This document shows, piece after piece, positions 38,646-49,350 of a DNA stretch of 64,000 bases. Below the pieces are notes generated by a model, which made no database searches, was not told the DNA's origin, and worked only from the letters and a program-made list of their open reading frames with translations. The stretch lies in the NCBI RefSeq assembly GCF_000190575.1, contig NC_015164.1:186001-250000 (forward strand), in the 5' to 3' direction. A program made the translations under genes and the position numbers. This DNA comes from Phocaeicola salanitronis DSM 18170 (lineage in GTDB: Bacteria > Bacteroidota > Bacteroidia > Bacteroidales > Bacteroidaceae). How positions within the stretch are numbered: the stretch's first letter is position 1; each line of letters starts with the position of its first letter.

Positions 38646-41600
38646 ATGGGATTTAATGAATTTATAAGCAAGATTTTCGGAAATAAGGCAACCCGCGATA
38701 TGAAAGAAATACAACCGTGGGTGAATAAAGTGAAAGAAGTTTATCCGGAAATCCAGAAGTTGACGAATGATGAGTTGCGTGCCAAAACAGAAGAGCTGAA
38801 GAAGTATATCAAGGATTCGGCTTTGGAGGAGACTCAGAAAATTGCAGACTTAAAAGCAACTATCGAGGATACAGATATTGAAAAGCGCGAGCCGATTTTC
38901 AATCAGATAGATAAGCTGGAGAAAGAAGTTCTCGAGAAATACGAAAAAGCATTGAACGAGGTGTTGCCTACGGCTTTCGCCATCGTGAAAGATACGGCAC
39001 GCCGTTTTGCCGAGAACGAGGAAATAGAGGTGACGGCTACAGAGATGGACCGGAACCTTGCTGCGCAGGGGCGTGATTTCGTGCGGATAGAAGATGATAA
39101 GGCTATTTGGAAGAACCATTGGGTAGCCGGCGGCAATGAAGTTACTTGGAACATGATTCATTACGATGTGCAGTTATTCGGTGGTGTCGTATTGCATCAG
39201 GGCAAGATTGCCGAAATGGCGACAGGTGAAGGTAAGACCCTGGTGGCTACGCTTCCGGTATTCCTCAATGCGTTGACCGGAAACGGTGTGCATGTCGTAA
39301 CCGTTAATGATTACTTGGCTAAGCGTGACTCGGAATGGATGGGCCCGCTGTATATGTTCCATGGCTTGAGTGTGGATTGCATCGATAAGCATCAGCCCAA
39401 CTCGGAAGCCCGCCGCCGTGCTTATATGGCAGACATTACATTTGGTACCAATAACGAGTTTGGCTTCGATTACCTGCGTGATAATATGGCGGTTAGTCCG
39501 AAAGACTTGGTACAACGCCAGCATAATTATGCCATTGTCGATGAGGTCGACTCGGTCTTGATTGACGATGCGCGTACGCCGCTGATTATTTCCGGTCCGG
39601 TGCCTAAGGGTGACGAACAATTGTTCGAAGTGCTTCGCCCCTTGGTAGAAAGACTGGTAGAAGCTCAACGCAAATTGGCTACGCAGTATTTGGCAGATGC
39701 CAAGCGCTTGATTGCTTCGGACAAGAAAGAAGACCAGGAAGCCGGTTTCCTTGCCTTGTTCCGTAGCCATAAGGCATTGCCGAAAAACAAGCCGTTGATT
39801 AAGTTCCTGAGTGAGCCGGGGATTAAGGCGGGCATGCTGAAAACAGAGGAAATCTACATGGAGCAGAACAACAAGCGTATGCCCGAGGCGGTAGAACCTT
39901 TGTATTTCGTGATTGACGAAAAGCTGAAAAGTGTAGACCTGACCGATAAGGGTATCGATTTGATAACGGGTAAATCACAAGACCCGACCTTGTTTGTGTT
40001 GCCGGATATAGCCGCACAGCTTTCTGCATTGGAAAATGAAGAGGGTTTGAGCGATGAAGAAAGACTTGCCAAGAAAGATGAGTTTATGACCAACTATTCC
40101 ATTAAGGCAGAACGTGTACATACCATCAATCAGTTGCTGAAGGCTTATACGATGTTCGAAAAGGATACCGACTATGTGGTGATGGACGGTCAGGTGAAGA
40201 TCGTGGATGAACAGACTGGCCGTATCATGGAAGGACGTCGTTGGAGCGATGGATTGCATCAGGCGGTAGAAGCTAAGGAAGGCGTGAAGATAGAAGCTGC
40301 AACGCAGACATTCGCAACGATTACCTTGCAGAATTACTTCCGTATGTATCATAAGTTGTCGGGTATGACCGGTACGGCTGAAACTGAAGCAGGCGAATTT
40401 TGGGACATCTATAAATTGGATGTAGTGGTGATTCCGACTAACCGTCCGATTGCGCGTATCGATATGAACGACCGTGTCTATAAGACCAAACGTGAGAAAT
40501 ATAAGGCGGTTATCGAAGAAATCGAGAAGATGGTAAACGCCGGACGTCCGGTATTGGTAGGTACTACTTCAGTGGAAATTTCTGAAATGTTAAGCAAGAT
40601 GCTTACCTTGCGTAAGATTCCTCATAATGTCTTGAATGCGAAGCTGCATCAGAAAGAAGCCGAGATTGTGGCAAAAGCGGGTCAGAGCAGTACGGTGACC
40701 ATTGCTACAAACATGGCGGGTCGTGGTACCGATATCAAATTGAGTCCAGAGGTGAAAGCTGCGGGCGGTTTGGCTATCATCGGTACAGAACGCCACGAAT
40801 CACGTCGTGTAGACCGTCAGTTGCGTGGTCGTGCCGGACGTCAGGGAGACCCGGGCTCTTCTGTATTCTTTGTTTCGCTGGAAGATGATTTGATGCGTCT
40901 GTTTGCTTCTGACCGTCTGGCTCATTGGATGGATAAGATGGGATTCAAGGAAGGCGAGATGATTGAGCATAGCATGATATCGAAATCCATCGAACGTGCT
41001 CAGAAAAAGGTAGAAGAAAATAACTTCGGTATCCGTAAGCGTTTGTTGGAATACGATGACGTGATGAATAAGCAACGTACGGTGGTTTATACGAAACGCC
41101 GTCATGCCCTGATGGGTGAACGTATCGGTATGGATATAGCCGATATGATTTGGGACCGTTGTTACAATGCGGTTGACCAACCGACCTATGAGGATGCTAA
41201 AATGGAAATATTGCAGACATTAGCAATGGAAACTCCGTTTACTTCTGAAGATTTCCGCAATAAGCAGAAAGAGGCGCTTGCAGAACAAACATTCCAAAGT
41301 GCAATGGAATTATTCCGCCGTAAAACGGAACGTATGGCGCAGATTGCCACTCCTGTTATTAAGCAGGTGTATGAAAATCAGGGCAAAATGTATCAGAATA
41401 TCTTGATTCCGATAACTGATGGCAAGCGGATGTATAATATTTCTGTAAATCTGAAAGAAGCTTATGAAACTGAGGGTAAGGCGATTGTAAAGGCTTTTGA
41501 AAAGGCGATATTGCTTCATGTCATTGATGATGCCTGGAAAGAGAATTTGCGTGAGTTGGACGAACTGAAACATTCGGTACAGAATGCAAGTTACGAACAG

Positions 41601-41942
41601 AAAGACCCGTTGTTGATTTTTAAATTAGAATCGGTGAACTTGTTTGACTCGATGGTTAACAAAATCAATAATAATACCATTTCTGTTTTGATGCGTGGAC
41701 AGATTCCGGTACAGGAACCGCAGCAAGTGCGTCAGGCAGCTCCAGAACCTCAACAACCCCGCCAACAGTATCGTGAGGAGAAGCAAGATTTGAATGACCC
41801 GAATCAGCAAGCGGCAGCTGAAAAAGATACACGTGAGGCTAAAAAGGAACCTTATCGTGCAGAGAAGACTGTAGGGCGTAATGATCCATGTCCTTGCGGT
41901 AGCGGGCTGAAGTATAAGAACTGCCATGGACGTAATGCATGA
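38646..41942 (+). CDS. secA: preprotein translocase ATPase SecA
   Basis: SecA drives export through SecYEG. The 1098-residue product is about 200 longer than E. coli SecA, as usual in Bacteroidetes, because of an early helical insertion (about 50-115) and an insertion in NBD1 (about 330-450, [20 protein letters not shown]). Visible features: Walker [10 protein letters not shown] (Lys about 197), DEAD-like [19 protein letters not shown]2 motif [12 protein letters not shown] and [18 protein letters not shown]. The C-terminus ends in an SEC-C zinc motif ([14 protein letters not shown]), which binds SecB or ribosomes in other bacteria. It has its own promoter and terminator. Confidence 0.97.
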   Translation: MGFNEFISKIFGNKATRDMKEIQPWVNKVKEVYPEIQKLTNDELRAKTEELKKYIKDSALEETQKIADLKATIEDTDIEKREPIFNQIDKLEKEVLEKYEKALNEVLPTAFAIVKDTARRFAENEEIEVTATEMDRNLAAQGRDFVRIEDDKAIWKNHWVAGGNEVTWNMIHYDVQLFGGVVLHQGKIAEMATGEGKTLVATLPVFLNALTGNGVHVVTVNDYLAKRDSEWMGPLYMFHGLSVDCIDKHQPNSEARRRAYMADITFGTNNEFGFDYLRDNMAVSPKDLVQRQHNYAIVDEVDSVLIDDARTPLIISGPVPKGDEQLFEVLRPLVERLVEAQRKLATQYLADAKRLIASDKKEDQEAGFLALFRSHKALPKNKPLIKFLSEPGIKAGMLKTEEIYMEQNNKRMPEAVEPLYFVIDEKLKSVDLTDKGIDLITGKSQDPTLFVLPDIAAQLSALENEEGLSDEERLAKKDEFMTNYSIKAERVHTINQLLKAYTMFEKDTDYVVMDGQVKIVDEQTGRIMEGRRWSDGLHQAVEAKEGVKIEAATQTFATITLQNYFRMYHKLSGMTGTAETEAGEFWDIYKLDVVVIPTNRPIARIDMNDRVYKTKREKYKAVIEEIEKMVNAGRPVLVGTTSVEISEMLSKMLTLRKIPHNVLNAKLHQKEAEIVAKAGQSSTVTIATNMAGRGTDIKLSPEVKAAGGLAIIGTERHESRRVDRQLRGRAGRQGDPGSSVFFVSLEDDLMRLFASDRLAHWMDKMGFKEGEMIEHSMISKSIERAQKKVEENNFGIRKRLLEYDDVMNKQRTVVYTKRRHALMGERIGMDIADMIWDRCYNAVDQPTYEDAKMEILQTLAMETPFTSEDFRNKQKEALAEQTFQSAMELFRRKTERMAQIATPVIKQVYENQGKMYQNILIPITDGKRMYNISVNLKEAYETEGKAIVKAFEKAILLHVIDDAWKENLRELDELKHSVQNASYEQKDPLLIFKLESVNLFDSMVNKINNNTISVLMRGQIPVQEPQQVRQAAPEPQQPRQQYREEKQDLNDPNQQAAAEKDTREAKKEPYRAEKTVGRNDPCPCGSGLKYKNCHGRNA

Positions 41943-42007
41943 TGAGTCCCTTTTATTGGGGTTAAACAGAGACCGTTCATAGCTTTTAGATTTAAAATAA
42001 ACATTTG

Positions 42008-42047
42008 CCACCTTGAAAGTCCTTTCCTTTCAAGGTGGTATTTTTTT
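42008..42047 (+). terminator. terminator of secA
   Basis: CCACCTTGAAAG (42008-42019) pairs perfectly with CTTTCAAGGTGG (42027-42038); TATTTTTTTG follows. It lies 66 bases after the secA stop. Confidence 0.92.
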
Positions 42048-42167
42048 GTTTTGTAACCATAGTATAACATAGCCATACATCGGCTTTTCCTGATTCTATA
42101 TTATGTGTGGTATGTTGTATGTCTAATGAAATCAGGGAAAGATACACAGGCAACACTGAGAAAAGAT

Positions 42168-42262
42168 GAACATAAGTGATAAGGCTGACTCACTTATGTT
42201 AAACGCCCGAGTTACTTATGTGAAACGGCCAACTCACTTATGTTCATCAAAAGGCATGCTTG
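42168..42262. repeat. ACTCACTTATGT repeat element, copy 2
   Basis: This 95-base element matches 21676-21770 from GAACATAAGTGAT to GCATGCTTG. Differences fall mostly in the short linkers between the ACTTATGT units, which suggests the units themselves are conserved. It lies in the gap 41943-42380 between the secA terminator and the terminator of the HAD gene. Confidence 0.75.
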
Positions 42263-42293
42263 ACTGTTTGTCTTTTTATAAGTTGTGATGTAA

Positions 42294-42330
42294 TAAAAAA
42301 GGCTGCTTTTCCCAAAGCAACCTTTTCTAA
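42294..42330 (-). terminator. terminator of the lysS-gpsA-pgi-HAD run
   Basis: On the minus strand GGTTGCTTT pairs with AAAGCAGCC (one G-T/mismatch) and a run of six T follows (42295-42300 as A on the plus strand). It starts about 50 bases after the HAD gene stop. Confidence 0.7.
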
Positions 42331-42380
42331 TACTCAATCTGTCCGGATTGGTTTAAGCAATTATATTTCCTTATTTTTAA

Positions 42381-43118
42381 CTACGGCTTTTGTTTGACCG
42401 CATGATAAAAACGTTCCCAACTGTTATTGAATTCCATCATAGAATGGAAAAGAAGGTTAGCTCCTTCTTGTGTCAATACTTCGTCAGGTAAGGGACCGGT
42501 ATTTACCGCTACTGTAAAAATGCCTGCCGCTACTCCTGCTTTTACTCCCAATGGGGCATTTTCTACCACGATGGCTTCGTTTGCTTTTACCCCTGCTTTC
42601 TGGAGTCCCATAAGATAAGGCTCCGGATTGGGCTTTCCGTATTTGACATCAAAAGCCGTTACCATTAATTCAGGTCTGAAAATATCCGGAAAGTTCTTAT
42701 TGAGCCGTTCCAATAATGATTTTTGACCTGAACCGGTGACAATGACCGGCGTTAATCCTTCTCCTTTTATTTTTTGTAATAATTCGTATGCGCCCGGCAT
42801 ACGTTCTGCTTGGGGTAATGAATTGAAAATTTCGGATTTGGTTTCGTAGATGTTTTCAATTTCTTCATCCGTCGCTTCTTTCTTCCGCTGGCGGGCGCTT
42901 ATGATGTTGATAGTATCTGCTCCCGTACGCCCTTCGTGCAAATAAGCCTCTTCAGGAGACATTTGCAGGTTGTAACGTTTCATCGCTTCGTGCCACGCTG
43001 CCGCATGGTTTTTCATGGAGTCGAACAATACGCCGTCCATGTCGAATAATACAGCTTTCAAGTCGAGTGACCCGAAGCGATGTGCTTGCAGATAAGTCCG
43101 AATTGCTTCTTCAAACAT
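42381..43118 (-). CDS. HAD hydrolase, phosphoglucomutase-like subfamily
   Basis: The 245-residue protein has the HAD core: VLFDMDGVLFDSMKNHAAAW (nucleophile and general acid Asp in DMDG), VIVTGSGQKSLLERL (motif II), KYGKPNPEPY (motif III Lys) and VVENAPLGVKAGVAAG (motif IV; Glu-Asn instead of Glu-Asp). The cap domain places it with beta-phosphoglucomutase-like sugar-phosphate phosphatases. The substrate is not predictable. The start lies 3 bases after the pgi stop, so it is in the same transcript. Confidence 0.87.
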   Translation of the reverse strand: MFEEAIRTYLQAHRFGSLDLKAVLFDMDGVLFDSMKNHAAAWHEAMKRYNLQMSPEEAYLHEGRTGADTINIISARQRKKEATDEEIENIYETKSEIFNSLPQAERMPGAYELLQKIKGEGLTPVIVTGSGQKSLLERLNKNFPDIFRPELMVTAFDVKYGKPNPEPYLMGLQKAGVKANEAIVVENAPLGVKAGVAAGIFTVAVNTGPLPDEVLTQEGANLLFHSMMEFNNSWERFYHAVKQKP

Positions 43119-43121
43119 AGG

Positions 43122-44471
43122 CTACTTGTTCAAACGGGCTTGGATAGCTTTCGATTCTGCTTCGTATCCCGGTTTGTTCAGCAAGGCGAACATGTTTTTC
43201 TTGTAAGCTTCTACACCTGGCTGGTTGAACGGATTGACTTCCAGCAAATAGCCGCTGATACCGCATGCTTTTTCAAAGAAATAAATCAGCTCGCCCAGAT
43301 AGAATTCATTCAGCATCGGAACACTGACGCGCATATTGGGCACTCCTCCGTCTACATGGGCCAATTGAGTACCTAATTCTGCCATCTTATTGACTTCATC
43401 AATGCGTTTTCCGGCAAGGAAGTTCAGACCGTCCAAGTTTTCTGCATCGGTAGGAACTTTCAATTCATGGTTAGGCGTCTCGACGGACACTACGGTTTCA
43501 TAAATGGTACGTTCGCCTTCCTGAATCCACTGTCCCATTGAGTGTAAGTCTGTAGAGAAGTCTACCGAGCTTGGATAAATGCCTTTGTGGTCTTTTCCTT
43601 CCGATTCGCCGAACAATTGTTTCCACCATTCCATGAAATAGTGCAGTTTAGGCTGGAAGTTGACGAGGATTTCAATTTTCTTTCCATTCTGGTACAGTTC
43701 ATTGCGAGTTGCCGCATATAAGGCAGAAGGATTTTCCATCAGGTTCTCGCTGGCACATACCTTTTCCATTTCGCGTGCTCCGTTTACCAGCTGTTCGATA
43801 TCGAATCCTGCCACGGCAATGGGCAACAGACCTACCGGAGTCAATACAGAGAAACGTCCGCCTACATTGTCAGGAATGATAAACGACTTGTATCCTTCTT
43901 TGTCGGCAGTAGTGCGGGCTGCACCTTTCTTGGCATCGGTTACAGCTACGATAACTTTGCGTGCCATTTCTTTACCGCGTTGTCTTTCGCATTGCTCTTT
44001 CAACAAACGGAATGCGAGGGCGGTTTCTGTTGTTGTTCCTGATTTGGATATGTTGATGATACCAAACTTTTTATCTTGCAAGTAAGTGGTCAACTCGTAC
44101 AGATAGTCTTCGCCGATGTTATGTCCTGCGAATAAAATAACGGGCTGGCCTGCTTTTTTCTCTTTCAGCCATGCAAAACTGTCAGACATCGCTTCGATAA
44201 CGGCACGGGCACCCAAGTAGCTTCCTCCAATGCCGGCAACAACTACTACTTCACAATTTTCACGTAATACTTGAGCTGTAGCTTTTAAATCGTCCAAGTG
44301 TTCTTGAGTGATAGAAGAAGGCAGGTGCAGCCATCCCAGGAAATCGTTTCCAAGGCCGGTGCCTTTTTCCAGAGTTTCCATACAAGCTTTTACTTTGGGT
44401 TCGTAAGAAGCTAATTTTTCTTTAGAAATGAATCCTAAAGTCTTTTCGATGTTAAGTTTGATATTTTCCAT
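43122..44471 (-). CDS. pgi: glucose-6-phosphate isomerase
   Basis: This glycolytic enzyme interconverts glucose 6-phosphate and fructose 6-phosphate. At 449 residues it is the short bacterial form (as in Firmicutes). Family landmarks: [36 protein letters not shown] (sugar-phosphate loop), [16 protein letters not shown] with active-site Arg, and the C-terminal lysine in [17 protein letters not shown]. It is the third gene of the lysS run. Confidence 0.95.
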   Translation of the reverse strand: MENIKLNIEKTLGFISKEKLASYEPKVKACMETLEKGTGLGNDFLGWLHLPSSITQEHLDDLKATAQVLRENCEVVVVAGIGGSYLGARAVIEAMSDSFAWLKEKKAGQPVILFAGHNIGEDYLYELTTYLQDKKFGIINISKSGTTTETALAFRLLKEQCERQRGKEMARKVIVAVTDAKKGAARTTADKEGYKSFIIPDNVGGRFSVLTPVGLLPIAVAGFDIEQLVNGAREMEKVCASENLMENPSALYAATRNELYQNGKKIEILVNFQPKLHYFMEWWKQLFGESEGKDHKGIYPSSVDFSTDLHSMGQWIQEGERTIYETVVSVETPNHELKVPTDAENLDGLNFLAGKRIDEVNKMAELGTQLAHVDGGVPNMRVSVPMLNEFYLGELIYFFEKACGISGYLLEVNPFNQPGVEAYKKNMFALLNKPGYEAESKAIQARLNK

Positions 44472-44486
44472 AATAGTATATGTATT

Positions 44487-45482
44487 TTATCTGAATGAAT
44501 CAGTCAGTAATTTTATCTCAATCATGGGAGAAATGCGTTCGTACAGGATGTTGTAGACAGCATCTACTATCGGCATATTCACATGCAGGTGCTTGTTCAG
44601 TTCCTTGATGCATTTTGTGCCGTAATAGCCCTCTGCTATCATTTCCATTTCGATTTGTGCACTTTTCACCGAGTATCCTTTGCCTATCATGGTACCGAAC
44701 ACACGGTTACGGCTGAAATTGGAATAAGAGGTAACGAGCAAATCGCCTAAATAAGCCGAGTCGTTGGTGCATCGGTCTACCGGATGTACCGTATCTAAGA
44801 AACGGTTCATCTCTTGCAGGGCATTCGAGACCAATACAGCCTGGAAATTATCTCCATACTTCAGACCGCTGCAGATACCTGCCGCTATGGCGTATACGTT
44901 TTTCAACACCGAAGCATATTCGATTCCTGCCACATCCGTATTTACGGAAGTCTTGATATATTGTCCGCTCAGCTGGCGGGCAAACATTTTGGCTTTTTCG
45001 ATGTCTTTACATCCCACGGTAAGGTAAGAAAGACGCTCCAGAGCCACTTCTTCCGCATGGCAAGGCCCTGCCAGTACGGCGATGTTTTCTTCGGGCACAT
45101 CATACATCTTGTGAAAATAATCGGATATGATCATGTTTTCATCGGGTACGATACCCTTGATGGCTGTTACGATGAACTTGTCCTTTAGCTTCGTTTTCAG
45201 CTTTTTCAGGTGTGCTTTCAAGTAAGGTGAAGGAGTGACGAATATCAGCGTATCCGATTCTCTCACTACTTTGTTTATATCCGATGAAAAGTTAATGCAT
45301 TTGATGTTGAAGCGCACACTGGTCAGGTAAGCCGGATTATGCCCCAACCGCTTGAAGTCCTCGATGCGGTCGTCTCGGCGCATATACCAGTTTATCGTAC
45401 CGGCTTGGGCAAGGACAATCTTTGCGATAGCCGTTGCCCAGCTTCCTCCACCCATGATTGCTATTTTCCCGGGTAATTTCAT
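44487..45482 (-). CDS. gpsA: NAD(P)-dependent glycerol-3-phosphate dehydrogenase
   Basis: GpsA reduces dihydroxyacetone phosphate to sn-glycerol 3-phosphate for phospholipid synthesis. The 331-residue protein has the Rossmann motif IMGGGSWATAIAKI, the catalytic-Lys region EYASVLKNVYAIAAGI, and the substrate loop NDSAYLGDLLVT with FSRNRVFG. It is 13 bases downstream of lysS and 15 bases upstream of pgi. Confidence 0.95.
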   Translation of the reverse strand: MKLPGKIAIMGGGSWATAIAKIVLAQAGTINWYMRRDDRIEDFKRLGHNPAYLTSVRFNIKCINFSSDINKVVRESDTLIFVTPSPYLKAHLKKLKTKLKDKFIVTAIKGIVPDENMIISDYFHKMYDVPEENIAVLAGPCHAEEVALERLSYLTVGCKDIEKAKMFARQLSGQYIKTSVNTDVAGIEYASVLKNVYAIAAGICSGLKYGDNFQAVLVSNALQEMNRFLDTVHPVDRCTNDSAYLGDLLVTSYSNFSRNRVFGTMIGKGYSVKSAQIEMEMIAEGYYGTKCIKELNKHLHVNMPIVDAVYNILYERISPMIEIKLLTDSFR

Positions 45483-45495
45483 GTTTGTTTTTTAC

Positions 45496-47226
45496 TTACA
45501 TGATTTTACTTATCCATGCTGCGATTTCGTCAACACTTGGATTAGCCAGTCCCAATTTATATTTCTTGTTTACTCCGCAGATGTCCATTTGCAGCTTTTG
45601 CGGATTAACTTCTTTCATGTCTGATACCAAATTATATCCTGCTTTTTGGATAAGCGGGACCCATTCTTCAGGAATGCCTAAAGCAGTAAATTTTTCAGTT
45701 TTGTCTTTAGGGACCACCTTTTCGGGACGCATCTGCGGGAAGAACAATACTTCCTGAATGAAAGTCTTGCCCGTCATAAGCATAACCAGACGGTCGATGC
45801 CGATTCCGATACCGCTTGTAGGAGGCATACCGTATTGCAGGGCACGCAAGAAGTCCTGGTCAATAATCATCGCTTCATCATCGCCTTTGTCGGCTAAGCG
45901 CATCTGTTCCTTGAAGCGTTCTTCCTGGTCTATCGGGTCATTCAGTTCCGAGTATGCATTGGCAAGCTCTTTCCCGTTTACCATCAGTTCGAAACGTTCG
46001 GTCAGTCCGGGTTTCGAGCGGTGCATCTTGGTAAGGGGCGACATCTCTACGGGATAATCGGTGATGAACGTGGGTTGTATAAAGGTGCCTTCGCAGAACT
46101 CGCCGAAGATTTCATCAATCAGCTTGCCCTTGCCCATGGTGTCGTCGATTTCCATGTTCAGCTTTTGGCACACTTCGCGGATTTGTGCCTCGTCCATGCC
46201 AGTCAGGTCATAGCCGGTCTTTTCTTTGATGGCTTCCAGGATAGGCAAGCGGCGGTAAGGCGCCTTGAAGCTGATGATGTTTCCGTCAATTTCACGTTCG
46301 GGCTTTCCGTTTACAGCGATGCAGACGGTTTCCAACAGCTTCTCGGTGAATGCCATCATCCAGTTGTAATCCTTATACTGTACGTACAGTTCCATACAAG
46401 TGAACTCCGGATTATGATTGCGGTCCATGCCTTCGTTGCGGAAGTTCTTGCCGATTTCGTATACACCTTCGAATCCGCCCACGATGAGCCGCTTCAGGTA
46501 AAGCTCCGTAGCGATACGCAGGTACATGTCGGTATCAAGAGCGTTGAAGTGGGTAATGAAGGGCTTGGCGCTTGCACCGCCTGCAATGTTCTGCAAGGTA
46601 GGGGTCTCTACCTCCGTATAGCCGGCTTCGTCCAGTACGCGGCGGATGGTACGTATCACCGTAGCGCGTTGCAGGAAGATGTCTTTCACTCCGTCATTTA
46701 CTATCAGGTCCACGTAGCGTTGGCGATAGCGCAGTTCGGGGTCTTCGAACTTGTCATACGCCACGCCATCCTTGTATTTTACAATGGGAAGCGGGCGGAG
46801 CGATTTCGCCAGCACGGTCAGCTTCTGCGCATGGATGGATATTTCTCCCATCTGAGTTCGGAATACAAAACCTTCAATGCCGATGAAGTCGCCTAAGTCG
46901 AGCAAGCGTTTGAATGCTACATTGTATAAGTCTTTGTTTTCATCCGGACAGATGTCATCGCGGGTGATATATACTTGGATACGTCCTTTCGAGTCTTGTA
47001 GTTCGATGAAAGAAGCTTTTCCCATTACACGGCGCGACATCATGCGTCCTGCAACTGATACTTTGCGCGGTTCTGCCTCATCATCCTTGAATTCGGCTTT
47101 TATATCGGTTGAAAATGCATTGGTTACATACTCGGCAGCAGGGTACGGATTGATGCCCATCGCTCTCAGTTCATTCAGACTGTTGCGTCTGATAATTTCC
47201 TGTTCACTTAGTTCTAATACGTTCAT
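45496..47226 (-). CDS. lysS: lysyl-tRNA synthetase (class II)
   Basis: This enzyme charges tRNA-Lys. The 576-residue product has an N-terminal OB-fold anticodon domain (VAGRMMSRRVMGKASFIELQD), class II motif 2 (FRNEGMDRNHNPEFTCMELY) and motif 3 (GIGIGIDRLVMLM). It has a C-terminal extension of about 70 residues (KFTALGIPEEWVPLIQKAGYN...) common in Bacteroidetes LysS. It is the first gene of the run; the two tRNA-Lys genes lie 7.5 kb away. Confidence 0.96.
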   Translation of the reverse strand: MNVLELSEQEIIRRNSLNELRAMGINPYPAAEYVTNAFSTDIKAEFKDDEAEPRKVSVAGRMMSRRVMGKASFIELQDSKGRIQVYITRDDICPDENKDLYNVAFKRLLDLGDFIGIEGFVFRTQMGEISIHAQKLTVLAKSLRPLPIVKYKDGVAYDKFEDPELRYRQRYVDLIVNDGVKDIFLQRATVIRTIRRVLDEAGYTEVETPTLQNIAGGASAKPFITHFNALDTDMYLRIATELYLKRLIVGGFEGVYEIGKNFRNEGMDRNHNPEFTCMELYVQYKDYNWMMAFTEKLLETVCIAVNGKPEREIDGNIISFKAPYRRLPILEAIKEKTGYDLTGMDEAQIREVCQKLNMEIDDTMGKGKLIDEIFGEFCEGTFIQPTFITDYPVEMSPLTKMHRSKPGLTERFELMVNGKELANAYSELNDPIDQEERFKEQMRLADKGDDEAMIIDQDFLRALQYGMPPTSGIGIGIDRLVMLMTGKTFIQEVLFFPQMRPEKVVPKDKTEKFTALGIPEEWVPLIQKAGYNLVSDMKEVNPQKLQMDICGVNKKYKLGLANPSVDEIAAWISKIM

Positions 47227-47476
47227 TTGTTAATACATTAACTCAATTTCGGTACAAAAATAAAAAACTTTTTGCAATTTTACCCTATATCTTTCGTTCT
47301 TTTCTATGGGCTTGTTTAAAAAATAATTGTAAGTTATCGATGAATGTATTTGGCAGGTGCCGCGGATATAGTTGGAAAGCTCATCGGACATGGCTTCCTT
47401 GACTTATGAAGCTATATGCTTTAATTTGTGGAAGCGAACAGGAAATGCGTTATTTATTATAGGTATATGATTGGGT

Positions 47477-47531
47477 ATCGAGATATGAAAGCAGAAAATC
47501 TGTTAGGGGACTTTCGCGCTCATATCTCGAT
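47477..47531. repeat. inverted repeat in the gap before lysS
   Basis: ATCGAGATATGA (47477-47488) and TCATATCTCGAT (47520-47531) are perfect 12-base arms 31 bases apart. The gap 47227-47554 otherwise shows an AT-rich leader of lysS (a CAAAAATA at 47255-47262 is a minus-strand -7 candidate) and no gene. Without a T-run the hairpin is a weak terminator candidate for the acyl-CoA synthetase gene that ends at 47555. Confidence 0.5.
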
Positions 47532-47554
47532 TGCCTTTTGGGTCCGTTCGAACC

Positions 47555-49219
47555 TTATTCTTCAATGTTCTGATAGAGGAAACGTTTGATGCTCTTCTTT
47601 GCTGTCTTTTCGAATTCTTCGGGATAGAGACGGATGCGGGTAATCTGTGAATAAGCAGGCAGTTGCTTATTCAGTTCATTGCGGTTCGCTTCCATTGCTT
47701 GTTCCAGCTGGATTTTGCTTAGTCCGTGAGCAAAGGTGTCCTCGTGGTCGGGATAGACTAAAGCGATAAGCTTGTCTCCCGAGAGCAGGACGAGCGATTC
47801 GCCTACGAAGGGCAGGTTGTTCAGGCGGGCTTCGATTTCTTCAGGGTAAATGTTCTGCCCCGACGCGGTGAGGAGCATGTTCTTGCACCGCCCTTTGATA
47901 AAGATATTCCCTTCAGCATCTTTTATTGCCATGTCTCCTGTGTGGAGCCAGCCTTCGGCGTCAATGGCTTGTGCGGTGGCTTCGGGGTTCTTGAAGTAAC
48001 CCGACATCACGTTCTGCCCGCGGCATATCAGTTCTCCGGGGATATGCTCAGGGTCGGGCGACAGCACTTTGGTCTCCATGTTTGTCACGGTCTTCCCGCA
48101 TGAAGTGTATAGGATTTCGTCCCAGCGGCTATGGCAGATGAGCGGTGCGGCTTCGGTCATGCCGTAGGCGATGGTGTAGGGGAAATTTATCTTGCGTAAG
48201 AAGGCTTCTACCTCGACATTGAAAGGTGCCCCTCCGATGACGATTTCGATGAAGTTGTTGCCGAACACCTCCATGGCTTGCGTACGTATCTGTTCTTTGA
48301 TTTTGTCGCTTACGATAGGGAGTTTAAGCAGGAGCTTGCCCAGCTTGTTGTCCACCTTCGGAAGGATGTTTTTCTTGAATATCTTTTCTACGATAAGAGG
48401 CACGCAGGCAATGACGCGCGGGCGTATTTCGGCAAATGACTCGGCTATGATTTTAGGCGAAGGCATGCGGGTCAGGAACCATAGATGTACGCCTGCCGTT
48501 ACGCCATAAAGAAAATCGAAGGTCAGCCCGAATATGTGCCCTAAGGGAAGCATGGATACGACGTTGTCGCCCGGCTGGAGTCCGACTTTCATGCGGATGT
48601 GCTGGATGTTTGAAGTAATGCACCGGTAAGGAAGCATAACCCCTTTTGAGTATCCCGTGGTGCCTGAGGTATAGTTGATGACCGCCAGTTCTTCAGGGTC
48701 TTCGCATCGGTAAGAGACGTTTTCGGCACGGAAACGGCATGGATACCGCTTGCCGAACTCTTCGTTCAAGTGTTCACGGGCATAAGTGAGTTGCTTGGAG
48801 CGTGACACTACAAGGTCGAAGTTCTTCAGTTCAATGATGCCTTCCAGCCGGGGCATGGCGGCTTCGTTGAAGTTTTCCCATACTTGGTCGCCCACGAACA
48901 TCATGCGGGCTTCGGAGTGATTGACTACATTATGCACATTGTCTGCCTTGAATTCGTGCAGGATAGGTACTGCTACGGCTCCGTAGGTAATGATGCTTAG
49001 AAATACGGCGGTCCAGTTAGCGCTGTTCCGTCCGCATAAGGCGATTTTATCTCCTGGTTTGATACCGGCAAATTCAAAAAGAATATGCATCTTTTCTATC
49101 TTGCGTGCTACGTCCCGGTATTGCAGGGTGGCACCTTTATAATCGGTCATCGCGTCCAGGTTCCAGTTCTGACGGATGCTTTGTTCTATTAGCTGTATGA
49201 GGCTTTCTTTGGTTTCCAT
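47555..49219 (-). CDS. AMP-dependent long-chain acyl-CoA synthetase
   Basis: The enzyme activates fatty acids with ATP and CoA. The ATG at 49219 (METKESLIQLIEQSIRQNWN) is chosen; the upstream frame of 30 codons lacks homology. The 554-residue product has the P-loop VINYTSGTTGYSKGVMLPY, the adenylate-forming motif AYGMTEAAPLI, and hinge GWLHTGDMAIKD followed by the C-terminal lysine domain (LTASGQNIYPEEIEARL). It lies 131 bases after plsC, which suggests use of exogenous or recycled fatty acids for membrane lipids. Confidence 0.9.
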   Translation of the reverse strand: METKESLIQLIEQSIRQNWNLDAMTDYKGATLQYRDVARKIEKMHILFEFAGIKPGDKIALCGRNSANWTAVFLSIITYGAVAVPILHEFKADNVHNVVNHSEARMMFVGDQVWENFNEAAMPRLEGIIELKNFDLVVSRSKQLTYAREHLNEEFGKRYPCRFRAENVSYRCEDPEELAVINYTSGTTGYSKGVMLPYRCITSNIQHIRMKVGLQPGDNVVSMLPLGHIFGLTFDFLYGVTAGVHLWFLTRMPSPKIIAESFAEIRPRVIACVPLIVEKIFKKNILPKVDNKLGKLLLKLPIVSDKIKEQIRTQAMEVFGNNFIEIVIGGAPFNVEVEAFLRKINFPYTIAYGMTEAAPLICHSRWDEILYTSCGKTVTNMETKVLSPDPEHIPGELICRGQNVMSGYFKNPEATAQAIDAEGWLHTGDMAIKDAEGNIFIKGRCKNMLLTASGQNIYPEEIEARLNNLPFVGESLVLLSGDKLIALVYPDHEDTFAHGLSKIQLEQAMEANRNELNKQLPAYSQITRIRLYPEEFEKTAKKSIKRFLYQNIEE

Positions 49220-49350
49220 GTTGTTTATGGGTTGCACATTTACTGCATAATTGTGCGCAAAAGTAATAATTTTATGCTTTCCGGCATAGGGTTCCATGAA
49301 TTTATTCATACAATTTGCGAAAGAAAGGCAATAAATGGTCTTCTTTTAGT